Of a DNA stretch of 64,000 bases, positions 18,800-28,612 are shown piece after piece. Positions within the stretch are counted from its first letter, which is position 1; every line of letters starts with the position of its first letter. Source of the DNA: Metabacillus endolithicus (GTDB lineage: Bacteria; Bacillota; Bacilli; Bacillales; Bacillaceae); the NCBI RefSeq assembly GCF_023078335.1, contig NZ_CP095550.1, positions 3,392,001 to 3,456,000 on the forward strand, written 5' to 3'. The notes below the pieces were generated by a model. That model saw only the letters and a list, made by a program, of their open reading frames with translations. It was not told the DNA's origin and made no database searches. The position numbers and the translations under genes are program-made.

Positions 18800-19568
18800 A
18801 GTTTTCAATGAAGGATCCCTTGATGAGAAAATCGCCTTAAACCATTTATCGTTGTCTTTAGAAGAAGGAGACTTTGTTACGGTTATTGGAAGTAATGGTG
18901 CAGGTAAGTCTACGCTATTAAATGTTATTGCCGGACGAATCACTCCAGATGATGGTGATGTTCAAATTAAGGACAGATCCATGCTTGATGTAAGAGAGTA
19001 CAAACGCTCACGATATATTGGGCGGGTTTTCCAAGATCCGATGGCGGGAACAGCGCCAACTTTAACGATTGAAGAAAACCTAGCAATTGCTTATTCCAGA
19101 GTTCATAAACGAAGCCTAAAGCCGGGTGTTACAGCGAAACGACGTGTGTTTTTTAAAGAGCAGTTAGAAATGTTAGGTCTTGGTCTTGAAAATCGTTTGT
19201 CTGCTAAAGTTGGATTACTTTCTGGTGGAGAACGTCAGGCTTTATCTCTATTAATGGCCACATTTACAAAGCCTGATATTCTTTTGCTTGATGAGCACAC
19301 AGCTGCACTCGATCCTTCAAGAGCAGAGTTAATTACGAACTTAACGAAGAAGCTTGTTGAAAAAGGGAATTTAACGACGTTAATGATTACCCATAATATG
19401 CAACAGGCTGTAGACCTTGGAAATCGACTGATCATGATGGATAAGGGACAAATTGTTTTTCAGGCTGAGGGAAATCAAAAACAAGGATTAACGGTAAATT
19501 CATTATTAGAAGAGTTCTCAAAAATTAAATCAGATAGCTCATTATCTGATAAAGCTTTACTTATCTAA
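18774..19568 (+). CDS. ABC transporter ATP-binding protein (TrpZ-like)
   Basis: This is the ATPase of the importer. It has Walker A GSNGAGKST, Q-loop FQDPMAG, signature LLSGGERQALSL, Walker B ILLLDEHTAALDP and switch MITHNMQQA. I chose TTG 18774 (LLQLKQIYKVF), eight bases after GGGG; GTG 18765 is the alternative. It overlaps the end of the permease gene by 26 bases, which supports translational coupling. About 264 residues. A strong terminator follows, so the operon has three genes. Confidence 0.88.
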   Translation: MLQLKQIYKVFNEGSLDEKIALNHLSLSLEEGDFVTVIGSNGAGKSTLLNVIAGRITPDDGDVQIKDRSMLDVREYKRSRYIGRVFQDPMAGTAPTLTIEENLAIAYSRVHKRSLKPGVTAKRRVFFKEQLEMLGLGLENRLSAKVGLLSGGERQALSLLMATFTKPDILLLDEHTAALDPSRAELITNLTKKLVEKGNLTTLMITHNMQQAVDLGNRLIMMDKGQIVFQAEGNQKQGLTVNSLLEEFSKIKSDSSLSDKALLI

Positions 19569-19606
19569 AAAGGTACATGTCCCAATGTCGGGGCATGTAC
19601 CTTTTG
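19567..19606. terminator. Bidirectional terminator between the ABC operon and nagB
   Basis: AAAAGGTACATGTCCC and GGGGCATGTACCTTTT form a 16-base stem (one G-U) with T tracts. It lies between convergent genes. Confidence 0.9.
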
Positions 19607-19609
19607 TTT

Positions 19610-20353
19610 TTATCTTAACCCGATCTCCTTAGCGAGCAACAACGCCTCTTCGTCAGCAATAACCGTAATATTTGGATGTTTGTTTAATATAGAAGCTGGG
19701 AAGCTTTCTGAAACTTCACCGCTAAGAAGTTGTACCATTGCATGTTGCTTTGTCTGACCTGATGCTAGTAGGATAATTTCCTTGCTATTAAAGATCGTTT
19801 GAATCCCCATCGTAATGGCTTGCGAAGGTACTTCACATATATTGTTAAAAAACCGCATGTTTGCTTCTCGAGTGGAGGCTGTAAGGTTCACAACATGTGT
19901 TTTAGAATAAAAGGGAGTACCGGGTTCATTAAAGCCGATATGCCCATTTGCTCCTATGCCTAAAAGTTGTAAATCAATGCCCCCGATTGCATTGATTTTT
20001 TCCTCATATACTTCACATTCAGCTTGATTGTTATCGTTGATGCCTGATGGAATATGAATTTGTTTCGGTGGGATGTTAACATGATGAAACAGATTGTCAT
20101 GCATGTATTGATAATAACTATTTTGGTGATCTTTAGATAACCCGATGTATTCGTCTAAATTAAATGTAGTTATATGAGAGTAATCTGTTCGATTTTTATC
20201 ATAATCATGTACAAGGTATTGATAAATACCTTTGGGGGAGCTACCGGTTGCCAGTCCTAGGGTTAGTCTAGGATATGTTGTTATTTTTGTTAAGAAATAA
20301 CGAGCAGCAAGTTCACTCATTTCATCATAACTGATTACCTCAATTACTTTCAT
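19610..20353 (-). CDS. nagB: Glucosamine-6-phosphate deaminase NagB
   Basis: NagB converts glucosamine-6-phosphate to fructose-6-phosphate and ammonia. It has TFNLDEYIGL (the catalytic Asp region) and GIGANGHIGFNEPGTPF (the catalytic His loop). I chose ATG 20353 because AGGAGG lies eight bases upstream; an upstream in-frame GTG overlaps that site. The product is 247 residues, near the B. subtilis length. It follows nagA by 37 bases on the same strand, forming a nagA-nagB operon for amino-sugar breakdown. No nagR gene lies next to it. Confidence 0.95.
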   Translation of the reverse strand: MKVIEVISYDEMSELAARYFLTKITTYPRLTLGLATGSSPKGIYQYLVHDYDKNRTDYSHITTFNLDEYIGLSKDHQNSYYQYMHDNLFHHVNIPPKQIHIPSGINDNNQAECEVYEEKINAIGGIDLQLLGIGANGHIGFNEPGTPFYSKTHVVNLTASTREANMRFFNNICEVPSQAITMGIQTIFNSKEIILLASGQTKQHAMVQLLSGEVSESFPASILNKHPNITVIADEEALLLAKEIGLR

Positions 20354-20390
20354 AGACAACACCTCCTAAAACTAATTTCCCTGTAGCTTA

Positions 20391-21587
20391 TTAATAACTT
20401 CCATCTCTTGTATAAGCGATTTCCCCATTACAGATGGTTAAATATACGTTCATTTTATCATCAAGAATAACAATATCTGCATCTTTGCCAACGGCTAGAC
20501 TTCCTTTTCTATCAAACAAGCCCAACTGTTTTGCAGGGTTTTCAGAAGCCATTTTTATAGCTGCTTGAATGCTGCATCCAGTGAAAAGTTGAATGTTTTT
20601 AAAAGCATCTATCATTTTTAATACACTGCCAGCCAGTACATGATCTCTGAGTAGTGCTTTACCAGCTTTTACAGTAACAATTTGTCCACCTAATTCATAC
20701 TGACCATCATTAAGCCATTTTGCTCTCATTGAATCTGTAATTAAGATTAAGCGATTTTCTGTAATTTGTTGGTAAGCAAGCTTGACCATTTCAGGTCGAA
20801 CGTGAATGCCATCTGCAATCAATTCAACCATAAGTTCTTCCTGCAAAAAGGCTGCTCCTACAATACCTGGTTCACGATGATGGAGCCCTGTCATTTGATT
20901 GAAAAGATGTGTTACATGGTTTAGTCCGGCTTCAATCGCACAAAGTACTTGATCATATGTTGCTTGTGAGTGGGCTACCGATGAAATAATCCTTTGATTC
21001 TTTAAGTAGTTTATAAATTCAAATCCGTCTGGAAGTTCAGGAGCGAGAGTAACCAGCTTGATCGTATGATTTGATAAAGACTCCCACTTTTTAAATGTGT
21101 GTAGATTTATAGGTTGAACATGATCCACAGGTTGTGCACCAACCCGATCTTTACTAATAAAAGGTCCTTCTAAGTGAATGCCTAAAGGTTCTGCTTTTCC
21201 ATGGCTACAGTTTGCATTTATATAAGTTCCTGTATGTATTAAAGACCTCTCAATTGCCCTGGGGTCCTCTGTCATTGTGGTAGGAAGAAAACTTGTTGTT
21301 CCTTCCATTGGTAGAGTAGATGAGATCACGTCTAATGCGTCTTTTGTTGCATCCATTGTATCTGCGCCATTTAGTCCGTGAATATGAAGATCGATCATAC
21401 CAGGGATGATTTTATAATCCTTAGGTACCGTTATTATCTCATACCCTTCTCTATCTGCTAACTCAGAGGATTGACCTATTTCATCTATGTATTGATTCTT
21501 TATTTTTAAATAACCATTCTCTATTATTTGATCTTCTAGATAAAGTGATCCATTTTGAATGAGTAGTTTGGGAGAAGATGCTTTCAT
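20391..21587 (-). CDS. nagA: N-acetylglucosamine-6-phosphate deacetylase NagA
   Basis: NagA removes the acetyl group from N-acetylglucosamine-6-phosphate, feeding NagB. It is an amidohydrolase with the metal motif DLHIHGLNGADTMD (HxH), HLEGPFIS, HLFNQMTGLHHREPG and catalytic Asp in LITDSMRAK. At 398 residues it has the usual length. AAAGGAGAG precedes the ATG. No clear NagR-type (dre) palindrome is visible in the 100 bases upstream, although B. subtilis nagAB is NagR-controlled. Confidence 0.95.
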   Translation of the reverse strand: MKASSPKLLIQNGSLYLEDQIIENGYLKIKNQYIDEIGQSSELADREGYEIITVPKDYKIIPGMIDLHIHGLNGADTMDATKDALDVISSTLPMEGTTSFLPTTMTEDPRAIERSLIHTGTYINANCSHGKAEPLGIHLEGPFISKDRVGAQPVDHVQPINLHTFKKWESLSNHTIKLVTLAPELPDGFEFINYLKNQRIISSVAHSQATYDQVLCAIEAGLNHVTHLFNQMTGLHHREPGIVGAAFLQEELMVELIADGIHVRPEMVKLAYQQITENRLILITDSMRAKWLNDGQYELGGQIVTVKAGKALLRDHVLAGSVLKMIDAFKNIQLFTGCSIQAAIKMASENPAKQLGLFDRKGSLAVGKDADIVILDDKMNVYLTICNGEIAYTRDGSY

Positions 21588-21675
21588 GTTTCTCTCCTTT
21601 GCATTAGTTTATTTATACTCAATGTACATGATGTAAGGTTAAAAGGAAATAAAAGGAGAAAAAAGAAAGTAATCA

Positions 21676-21704
21676 TTGTTTGTTATACGATACGATTGTA
21701 TAAT
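21676..21704 (+). promoter_or_regulatory. Promoter with overlapping palindrome before the XRE-cupin gene
   Basis: TTGTTT (21676-21681), 17 bases, TATAAT (21699-21704). The spacer and -10 carry the near-perfect palindrome TATACGATACGATTGTATA (21684-21702), a likely operator. Confidence 0.65.
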
Positions 21705-21737
21705 ATATTAAACAATAACAAAAAATGGGAGAAATAT

Positions 21738-22289
21738 ATGAATTCAATTCAAACTCAAATTGCGGAGAATCTAAAAAATATACGTAAGCTTAGAGGGTAT
21801 AGCTATGATCAGCTTGCTCAATTAACTGGTGTAAGCAAGGGGATGCTGTCACAAATCGAAAAAGGAGAATCAAGTCCAACCGTAAACACTCTTTGGAAAA
21901 TTGCAAATGGCCTCCAAGTGTCATTTTCATCATTAGTGGAGGAAAAAGAGCCAACTGTTACAGTTGTGAGACTACATGAAAAAACAGCCGTAACAGAAAA
22001 TGACGAACAATTACAAGTATATCCTTATTTTCCTTTTGATTCATCAAAAAAGTTTGAGGTGTATTTTCTTGAATTAATGCCAGGTTGTGTTCATGAATCA
22101 GAAAGACATCATGGAAGTGTGGAGGAATATATTTTAGTTTGTGATGGAGAAGCAACGATCTCCATTCAAGATGTGAAATATGTTCTAAAAAAAGGGGATT
22201 CTATGCGTTTTCAGGCAAGTCAGTCCCATACGTATGCAAATCTTACGGATCAAAAAACAAGTTTTTATCTACTAATGTATTATTCATAA
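21738..22289 (+). CDS. XRE-family regulator with C-terminal cupin domain
   Basis: An N-terminal XRE helix-turn-helix (about residues 6-62: SYDQLAQLTGVSKGMLSQIE) precedes a cupin sensor domain (about 110-180: HHGSVEEYILVCDGEATI). I chose ATG 21738; a frame-open ATG at 21696 lies inside the promoter and cannot be transcribed. The product is 183 residues. azlC follows after 31 bases. XRE-cupin regulators paired with AzlCD are common, so it probably controls the exporter and itself. Confidence 0.9.
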   Translation: MNSIQTQIAENLKNIRKLRGYSYDQLAQLTGVSKGMLSQIEKGESSPTVNTLWKIANGLQVSFSSLVEEKEPTVTVVRLHEKTAVTENDEQLQVYPYFPFDSSKKFEVYFLELMPGCVHESERHHGSVEEYILVCDGEATISIQDVKYVLKKGDSMRFQASQSHTYANLTDQKTSFYLLMYYS

Positions 22290-22320
22290 ATCATGATAAG
22301 CAATAAAAGGAGGTATTATT

Positions 22321-23046
22321 ATGTCTACAACCACTTTAGCGAAAAAGCAATCTGATTTTCTTCAAGGAACACAAGGTGGGATTAGCATTGCGATTGGGTA
22401 TTTACCTGTTGCTTTAACATTTGGCTTACTGTCAAAATCTACTGGACTTTCCCTTTCTGAGACAGTGTTAATGAGTTTAATTGTGTTTGCTGGTGCTTCA
22501 CAATATATATGTTTAAGTTTACTAGCTGTTGGTACTGGAATTATCGAAATTATTTTCACAACATTCATCGTTAATATTCGCCATTTTTTAATGTCTGCTT
22601 CACTAAGTGAGAAGGTTGAAAATGACTCATTGTGGAAAAAGGCTCTGTATTCCTTTGGATTAACGGATGAAACGTTTACGGTGGCATCAACGAGGGATGG
22701 TAACGTCAATGCTGGATATTTATTTGGACTTATGCTTATTTCTTATGCAAGTTGGGTCATTAACTCAGGAATAGGATATGTTATTGGGGCAAGCTTGCCG
22801 ACAACAGTTCAAGAAAGTATGGGAATTGCGTTATATGCCATGTTTATTGGCTTATTAATCCCGTCACTTAAGAAGCATCGAAAAGTAATGTATTTGGCAG
22901 TGGTTGCAGCGATTTTGAATTCACTTTGTTATGCATCTCAAATGATTTCAACAGGCTGGGCAATTGTTTTATCAACCTTGCTTTCAGCAATAATCGTAGA
23001 ATTTTTCTATTCTAAACAAACAAATGAGGTGGAACAACGTGGATAA
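22321..23046 (+). CDS. azlC: AzlC-family branched-chain amino acid exporter, large subunit
   Basis: AzlC is the larger membrane subunit of the AzlCD (LIV-E) family that exports branched-chain amino acids or analogues such as azaleucine. The motifs GISIAIGYLPVALTFGLL at the N-terminus and LIVFAGASQY are typical, as is NIRHFLMSASL. There are about seven membrane segments in 241 residues. AAGGAGG precedes the ATG. It overlaps azlD by eight bases. Confidence 0.93.
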   Translation: MSTTTLAKKQSDFLQGTQGGISIAIGYLPVALTFGLLSKSTGLSLSETVLMSLIVFAGASQYICLSLLAVGTGIIEIIFTTFIVNIRHFLMSASLSEKVENDSLWKKALYSFGLTDETFTVASTRDGNVNAGYLFGLMLISYASWVINSGIGYVIGASLPTTVQESMGIALYAMFIGLLIPSLKKHRKVMYLAVVAAILNSLCYASQMISTGWAIVLSTLLSAIIVEFFYSKQTNEVEQRG

Positions 23047-23347
23047 AACAATTTTGTTGATGATAATTGGGATGGGATTAGTAACCTATTTGCCAAGAAT
23101 GATTCCTTTAGTTGCCTTAGGTCAGTTAAAATTGCCGGTATTTGTCCAAAATGTATTAAAGAATGTACCATATGCGACATTAGGTGCTTTAATTGTTCCA
23201 GGGATTTTTCTGATTAGTGATGATATAGTCTTTGGATTAGTAGGTGCGGCTGCAGCAACTCTAATAGCTTTTACAGGAGCAAATGTAATTGTTGTTGTAA
23301 TGGGTTCAATTGGTACCCTTGTTTTATATAGCATGTTTTTTTCATAG
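23039..23347 (+). CDS. azlD: AzlD-family exporter, small subunit
   Basis: AzlD is the small membrane partner of AzlC. The motif TYLPRMIPLVAL near the N-terminus and three or four membrane segments are typical. I chose GTG 23039, about eight bases after GAGGTGG and overlapping the azlC stop; an in-frame ATG at 23024 lies upstream of that ribosome binding site. The product is about 102 residues, normal for the family. Confidence 0.9.
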   Translation: MDKTILLMIIGMGLVTYLPRMIPLVALGQLKLPVFVQNVLKNVPYATLGALIVPGIFLISDDIVFGLVGAAAATLIAFTGANVIVVVMGSIGTLVLYSMFFS

Positions 23348-23450
23348 GTTGAGAGGGAGCAAAGACTTAAAAGCCTTCCCTTTTCAGTTCTAATGAAACG
23401 AGCTTAGCACTACACTAGAGATAAGAGCTTGTTCAAGGGGGAATGTGCAG

Positions 23451-24712
23451 ATGAGGAAATGGTTAACGCGATCAATTTTACTTTATTTTGTATATGGATT
23501 AGCTGTGTACTGGTATTTATTTATCTTTTCCGGATCAGGCGTGCCGGCCCCATATGAGGGAACATCAGCTGATCCTGCAACCTTTATGACAGGAAGAGAA
23601 TTGATACTATCACAGGAATATTCGACCATTCGAAACTTCTTGTACTTTGTCACGATTCCGTTTGAATGGTTTTTATTATTTGTGTTCATGATAACTGGTT
23701 TTTCTCGTAAAATGCAGGACTGGTCAAATGCGACCTCGAAAATTTTTAGCTTGCAATCAGCTATATACTTTTTTTGGTTATCATTATTTATTAGTATTCT
23801 CTCCTTTCCTGTTGATATGATTGGTTTTCAATTATCAAAAATGTATCATATTACAACGCAATCCTTTTCCGCTTGGATGAAGGACCAACTCATTGATTTT
23901 TGGGTTAACTACTTGTTGATGACAGTCATCATTCTTGTTCTTTACTGGCTTATTAAACGTTTTGAAAAAAGATGGTGGCTTTACGCATGGTTTTTATCAA
24001 TTCCTTTCTCGTTATTTCTTATGTTTTTTCAACCAGTAGTCATTGATCCGCTTTATAATGATTTCTATCCGTTACAAAACAAAGAACTAGAGGAAAAGAT
24101 ACTAGAGCTAGCTGATCAAGCTGATATTCCTGCTGAGCATGTATATGAAGTGAATATGTCTGAAAAAACAAATGCACTAAATGCTTATGTTACTGGAATA
24201 GGCTCTAACTCCAGAATTGTACTGTGGGATACCACGTTAACTCGCTTAAGTGAAGAAGAAATATTATTTATTATGGCTCATGAAATGGGACATTACGTGA
24301 TGAATCATATTTATGTAGGTATTGCAGGTTATTTATTATTAAGCTTAGTTGGCTTATTTTTAATTGATAAGTTAATGAGACTGTTTATCAAGCGTAATGG
24401 TGAATTTTTAAAGATTCGGTCAATGAAAGAGTTAACTTCCTTTCCGTTATTTTTATTGCTTTTAGGAGTGTTAACTTTTGCTTCAAGTCCACTTTCAAAT
24501 ACAGTAGCAAGATATCAGGAAAAGTCAGCAGATATGTATGCGATAGAAATGACAGGTAACCATGAGGCTGCTATACAATCTTTCCAAGAGTTATCTAGGG
24601 CAGAAATTTAAGTCAAGTTGATCCTCCAACATTGGTAAAGATTTTCCGATATACGCATCCTACGATGTTAGAAAGAATTTTATATTTAGAAGAACATAAA
24701 AAAACAGAATGA
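23451..24712 (+). pseudogene. yhfN: M48-family membrane zinc protease (YhfN/CAAX-protease-like), frameshifted near the end
   Basis: This multi-pass membrane metalloprotease has the zinc motif FIMAHEMGHYVMNH (about residues 277-290) and the third-ligand region QEKSADMYAIE. ATG 23451 lies at good distance from AAGGGGG; GTG 23445 is too close. The frame ends at 24611, but the other frame continues with SQVDPPTLVKIFRYTHPTML to 24712, a conserved M48 C-terminus. One missing T in the TTT at 24607-24609 explains the break. Repaired length is about 421 residues, close to YhfN. Confidence 0.87.
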
Positions 24713-24729
24713 GGATGAAACTGTTTTAT

Positions 24730-24778
24730 AACAAAAAGGGATTTGGTGTTGAAAACAACGCCAAGTCCCTTTTTGTTG
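24730..24778 (+). terminator. Terminator after yhfN
   Basis: AACAAAAAGGGATTTGG and CCAAGTCCCTTTTTGTT, extended by GTGTT/AACGC, form a long stem with a T tract. Confidence 0.9.
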
Positions 24779-24845
24779 TTATATCAAGGGTTTCAATGAA
24801 AGTCGAAAGCTTGTCAAAAACTTTTTTGAATTTTTTTAAAGAAAA

Positions 24846-24874
24846 TTGTTCCATTTTTATTTAATCTGTTATAT
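24846..24874 (+). promoter_or_regulatory. Promoter of aceBA
   Basis: TTGTTC (24846-24851), 17 bases, TTATAT (24869-24874). I see no exact cre site nearby. Confidence 0.45.
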
Positions 24875-24935
24875 ATTAGTTTTAGTTACAACAAACTGTA
24901 TTATAACAATATAAAAGAGGGGTGTTTTTTCAAAA

Positions 24936-26525
24936 ATGGCAACACAAATGACTGGTTGTAAAATTGTTGGAAACATGGTTTCAGAATTTCAGCAAGTATT
25001 AACACCTGAGGCGTTGAGGTTTGTTGAAAAGCTAGAACGAAATTTTGGAGATCGCAGACGAGAGCTGTTACAACGAAGAGAGGATAGACAAAAGGAAATT
25101 GATAATGGCAAATTACCCGGTTTCTTAGATGAAACAGAGCATATTCGTAATGGAGATTGGATGGTAGCTCCAATACCACAGGATCTTCAAGATCGACGGG
25201 TAGAAATAACAGGACCTGTTGATCGAAAGATGGTCATTAACGCTTTGAACTCAGGTGCAAAAGTATTTATGGCTGATTTTGAGGATGCAACATCACCAAG
25301 CTGGGAAAATGTGATGAACGGCCAAATCAATCTCAAAGATGCTGTCCGTCGAACAATCTCTTTTGAAAATGAAGGCGGTAAGACGTATCAGTTGAATGAG
25401 GAAACAGCAACTTTAAAGATAAGGCCAAGAGGATGGCATCTTGAGGAAAAACATATAGAGCTTGATGGTAAACGAATGTCTGCCAGCTTAGTAGATTTTG
25501 GGTTATTCTTTTTTCATAATGCAAAGGAGTTAATTGAACGCGGAAGTGGCCCTTATTTTTATTTACCTAAAATGGAAAGTCATCTTGAAGCAAGATTATG
25601 GAATGATTTATTTTGTTTTGCACAAGATGAATTAAATATTTCACGCGGAACCATTAAAGCAACTGTATTAATTGAAACAATCATGGCAGCCTTTGAAATG
25701 GATGAAATCCTTTACGAGCTGAAGGAGCACTCAGCGGGATTAAATTGTGGCAGATGGGATTATATTTTTAGTTATCTTAAGAAGCTTAGAAACTGTGAGT
25801 CTGTTATTCTACCAGATCGTGCGCAAGTAACAATGACTGTTCACTTTATGAGATCATACTCTTTACTCGCTATCCAAACTTGTCATAAGCGCAATGCCCA
25901 TGCAATGGGAGGAATGGCGGCACAAATTCCAGTGAAAAACAATCCAGTAGCTAATGAGCGAGCGTTTGAGAAGGTTCGTGCAGATAAAGAAAGAGAAGCA
26001 ACATACGGCCATGATGGTACATGGGTTGCCCATCCTGCACTTGTTCAAGTGGCGAAGGATGTATTTGATAAACATATGAAAACACCTAATCAGATTCACC
26101 GTAAACGAGAAGATGTAAACGTAACCGCAGAAGATTTGTTAGAGGTTCCGGATGGAATCATTACAGAAGAAGGGGTAAGAACAAACATTGATGTTGGAAT
26201 TCGCTACATTGCATCATGGCTTAGCGGAAGGGGCGCTGCGCCAATCCATAATTTAATGGAAGATGCCGCAACAGCGGAGATATCAAGAGCTCAAGTATGG
26301 CAATGGATTCGCCATCCACGAGGAATTCTTGAAGATGGTCGTAAATTAACATTCGAGCTTTATGATTTATTAAGAGATGAAGAAGTTCAAAAGATAAGAG
26401 AATCAGTGGGGGAAATAGCTTTTCAGAAAGGTCATTTTGAAGAAGCGGTTTTGGTTTTCGATGTGCTGGTAAAACGCGATGAGTTTATTGATTTCTTAAC
26501 AATACCTAGCTATGAAAAGCTTTAA
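24936..26525 (+). CDS. aceB: Malate synthase AceB
   Basis: AceB condenses glyoxylate with acetyl-CoA to malate, the second glyoxylate-shunt step. It is a form-A malate synthase of 529 residues with [12 protein letters not shown], the family signature [19 protein letters not shown] (about residues 267-285) and a C-terminal [20 protein letters not shown]. The nearest strong ribosome binding site, GAGGGG, is about 13 bases from ATG 24936, longer than usual. aceA follows after 69 bases. B. subtilis lacks this shunt; other Bacillaceae have it. Confidence 0.96.
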   Translation: MATQMTGCKIVGNMVSEFQQVLTPEALRFVEKLERNFGDRRRELLQRREDRQKEIDNGKLPGFLDETEHIRNGDWMVAPIPQDLQDRRVEITGPVDRKMVINALNSGAKVFMADFEDATSPSWENVMNGQINLKDAVRRTISFENEGGKTYQLNEETATLKIRPRGWHLEEKHIELDGKRMSASLVDFGLFFFHNAKELIERGSGPYFYLPKMESHLEARLWNDLFCFAQDELNISRGTIKATVLIETIMAAFEMDEILYELKEHSAGLNCGRWDYIFSYLKKLRNCESVILPDRAQVTMTVHFMRSYSLLAIQTCHKRNAHAMGGMAAQIPVKNNPVANERAFEKVRADKEREATYGHDGTWVAHPALVQVAKDVFDKHMKTPNQIHRKREDVNVTAEDLLEVPDGIITEEGVRTNIDVGIRYIASWLSGRGAAPIHNLMEDAATAEISRAQVWQWIRHPRGILEDGRKLTFELYDLLRDEEVQKIRESVGEIAFQKGHFEEAVLVFDVLVKRDEFIDFLTIPSYEKL

Positions 26526-26594
26526 ACAAAATGTAGTAAGGACAACAAAGGGGAAGTAAGAAAAAAATTTTTTTATAAAAATGGGGGAATAAAA

Positions 26595-27879
26595 ATGAAC
26601 GGTCAAACAAGAGTAGAAGCATTACAAGAAAGCTGGGAGTTAGATAAACGTTGGGAAGGCATTACACGTCCTTACAGCGCGGAAGAGGTTATTCGTTTAA
26701 GGGGTTCAATCGATATCGAGCATACGTTGGCAAGACGAGGAGCAGAAAAGCTTTGGAATTATCTTCACAATGAGGACTACATTCATGCGCTTGGTGCACT
26801 TACAGGAAATCAAGCTGTACAGCAAGTAAAAGCGGGCTTTAAAAGCAATTTACTTAAGTGGTTGGCAGGTAGCAGCAGATGCGAACCTTTCAGGTAATAT
26901 GTATCCAGATCAAAGCTTATATCCTGCAAACAGTGTTCCACACGTTGTAAAACGTATTAATCAAGCCCTACAACGTGCTGATCAAATACAGCATCTTGAA
27001 GGAGAAGGAAATATTGACTGGTTTGCTCCGATCGTTGCTGATGCAGAGGCTGGCTTTGGCGGTCAATTAAATGTTTTTGAATTAATGAAATCAATGATTG
27101 AATCGGGTGCTGCAGGGGTTCATTTTGAAGATCAATTATCATCAGAGAAAAAATGTGGTCATTTAGGTGGAAAAGTATTATTACCAACTCAGACTGCTGT
27201 GAAAAATCTTATTTCTGCTCGCTTAGCAGCCGATGTTATGGGCACACCAACGATCATTATTGCTCGAACAGATGCAGATGCAGCAGATCTTATTACAAGT
27301 GACGTTGACCCTGCTGATCATGAGTTTATTACAGGTGAGCGCACAGTAGAAGGATTTTTCCGAACTCGTTCCGGAATTGATCAAGCAATTAGCAGAGGAC
27401 TTTCATATGCACCATATGCAGATTTAATCTGGTGTGAAACATCTGAGCCTAATTTAGAGCAGGCACAAAAATTTGCTGATGCTATTCATGAGAAGTTCCC
27501 TGGAAAACTATTAGCTTACAACTGTTCACCTTCTTTTAACTGGAAGAAAAAGCTTGATGATGAGACAATTGCAAACTTCCAAAAAGAAATTGCAAAAATG
27601 GGTTATAAGTTCCAATTTGTTACACTTGCAGGTTTCCATGCTCTAAATCACAGCATGTTTGAGCTTGCACGAGGCTATCGTGATCGTGGAATGGCTGCTT
27701 ATTCTGAGCTTCAACAAAATGAATTTTCTAGCGAAGTACATGGATATACAGCTACTAGACATCAGCGCGAGGTTGGAACAGGTTACTTTGATGAGGTAGC
27801 TCAAACTATTTCTGGTGGAACATCTTCAACAACAGCATTGAAGGGATCAACGGAAGCAGAGCAGTTTACAAAAGCATAA
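26595..27879 (+). pseudogene. aceA: Isocitrate lyase AceA, frameshifted
   Basis: AceA splits isocitrate to glyoxylate and succinate. The active-site signature [12 protein letters not shown] is in the second frame. Metal-binding parts include DAEAGFGG and [13 protein letters not shown]. The first frame (26595-26897) ends early. Removing one T from the TTT at 26838-26840 gives [20 protein letters not shown] and joins both parts into about 427 residues, the normal length. GGGGGA precedes the ATG. With aceB it allows growth on acetate or fatty acids, which fits lcfB upstream. The break is probably a sequence error. Confidence 0.93.
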
Positions 27880-27885
27880 TAAAAG

Positions 27886-27924
27886 AAGAACGGCCAAGGA
27901 CTACATCCTTGACCGTTCTTTTAT
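27886..27924. terminator. Bidirectional terminator after aceA
   Basis: GAAGAACGGCCAAGGA and TCCTTGACCGTTCTT pair (one bulge) with T tracts. It lies between convergent aceA and yhzC. Confidence 0.88.
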
Positions 27925-27969
27925 GTTATATTGGATAATCACAGAAATAAAGACTGCACATGGCAGCCT

Positions 27970-28203
27970 TTATCCTAGCTTACGCAATCCTTTGTATTCT
28001 TTTGATAGCTTCATAAATACTGTCTTATTCTTTGTGTCAAGTGCATCATTGATACGCTCTTCTAGCAATTCTTTTTTCCTGTTAAACAACGCTTCATCCA
28101 AAATCATTTGAATATACATGTCTAATACAGGTTGCTCGGATGGAACGTTTTTCGTGTTACGGGACTTCATGATTTCAGTGTACGACGACTTTTTATTTTT
28201 CAT
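27970..28203 (-). CDS. yhzC: IDEAL-domain small protein YhzC
   Basis: This 77-residue basic protein carries the IDEAL domain: DMYIQMILDEALFNRKKELL (about residues 28-47), then a helix DALDTKNKTVFMKLSKEYK. Such domains occur in several Bacillus proteins, including ComK-adjacent YhzC; some mediate protein-protein contacts. AGGGGTGAT precedes the ATG. Divergent from the comK region. Confidence 0.85.
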   Translation of the reverse strand: MKNKKSSYTEIMKSRNTKNVPSEQPVLDMYIQMILDEALFNRKKELLEERINDALDTKNKTVFMKLSKEYKGLRKLG

Positions 28204-28356
28204 GAAAGATCACCCCTGATGCCTTTTTTATATTGTATGGAATTTTAAGGAGAAAATCAACCGAATTGTTAAAATTTTTAAAAAATTTAACAGGAATATT
28301 TTTGAAATGTATGAAAATCTTACAATAGGAAAAGATATTCCAAAGGATGTGATGTC

Positions 28357-28482
28357 ATGAATAAAGATGAAGAAACAGAATTATTACCAACTGCTTTAAA
28401 CCCACTAGTTGGAATTGAAATGGAAGATAGAGATCGTCTGAGAAGCCCATTTGATGATTCAGCAGCTCAGAATAATGAATGA
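28357..28482 (+). CDS. Hypothetical 41-residue acidic peptide upstream of comK
   Basis: An ATG after AAAGGATG opens a 41-codon frame beginning MNKDEETELLPTALNPLVGI and ending at a TGA inside a terminator stem. The peptide is acidic and Pro-containing, without a signal peptide or membrane segment. The ribosome binding site and terminator right at its stop support a real gene. I do not recognise a family. Confidence 0.6.
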   Translation: MNKDEETELLPTALNPLVGIEMEDRDRLRSPFDDSAAQNNE

Positions 28483-28518
28483 CTTCATTACAAATATGTA
28501 ACAGAAGTCATTTTTTTA
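28478..28518 (+). terminator. Terminator between the small ORF and comK
   Basis: AATGACTTC and GAAGTCATT (perfect, 9 bp) with a T7 tract. The first arm includes the stop codon of the 41-residue ORF. comK therefore needs its own promoter. Confidence 0.85.
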
Positions 28519-28612
28519 TGGAGTTTTTGTAAATTTATAGAATTTTGAAAAAAGACATGCTAGATTATTTATGGGATATTTTACCTAATAATTTAGTAAG
28601 AGGTGCAAAACA

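Noticed and set aside
21696..21737. Longer N-terminus of the XRE-cupin regulator
   Set aside because: That ATG lies inside the promoter spacer, upstream of the expected transcription start.
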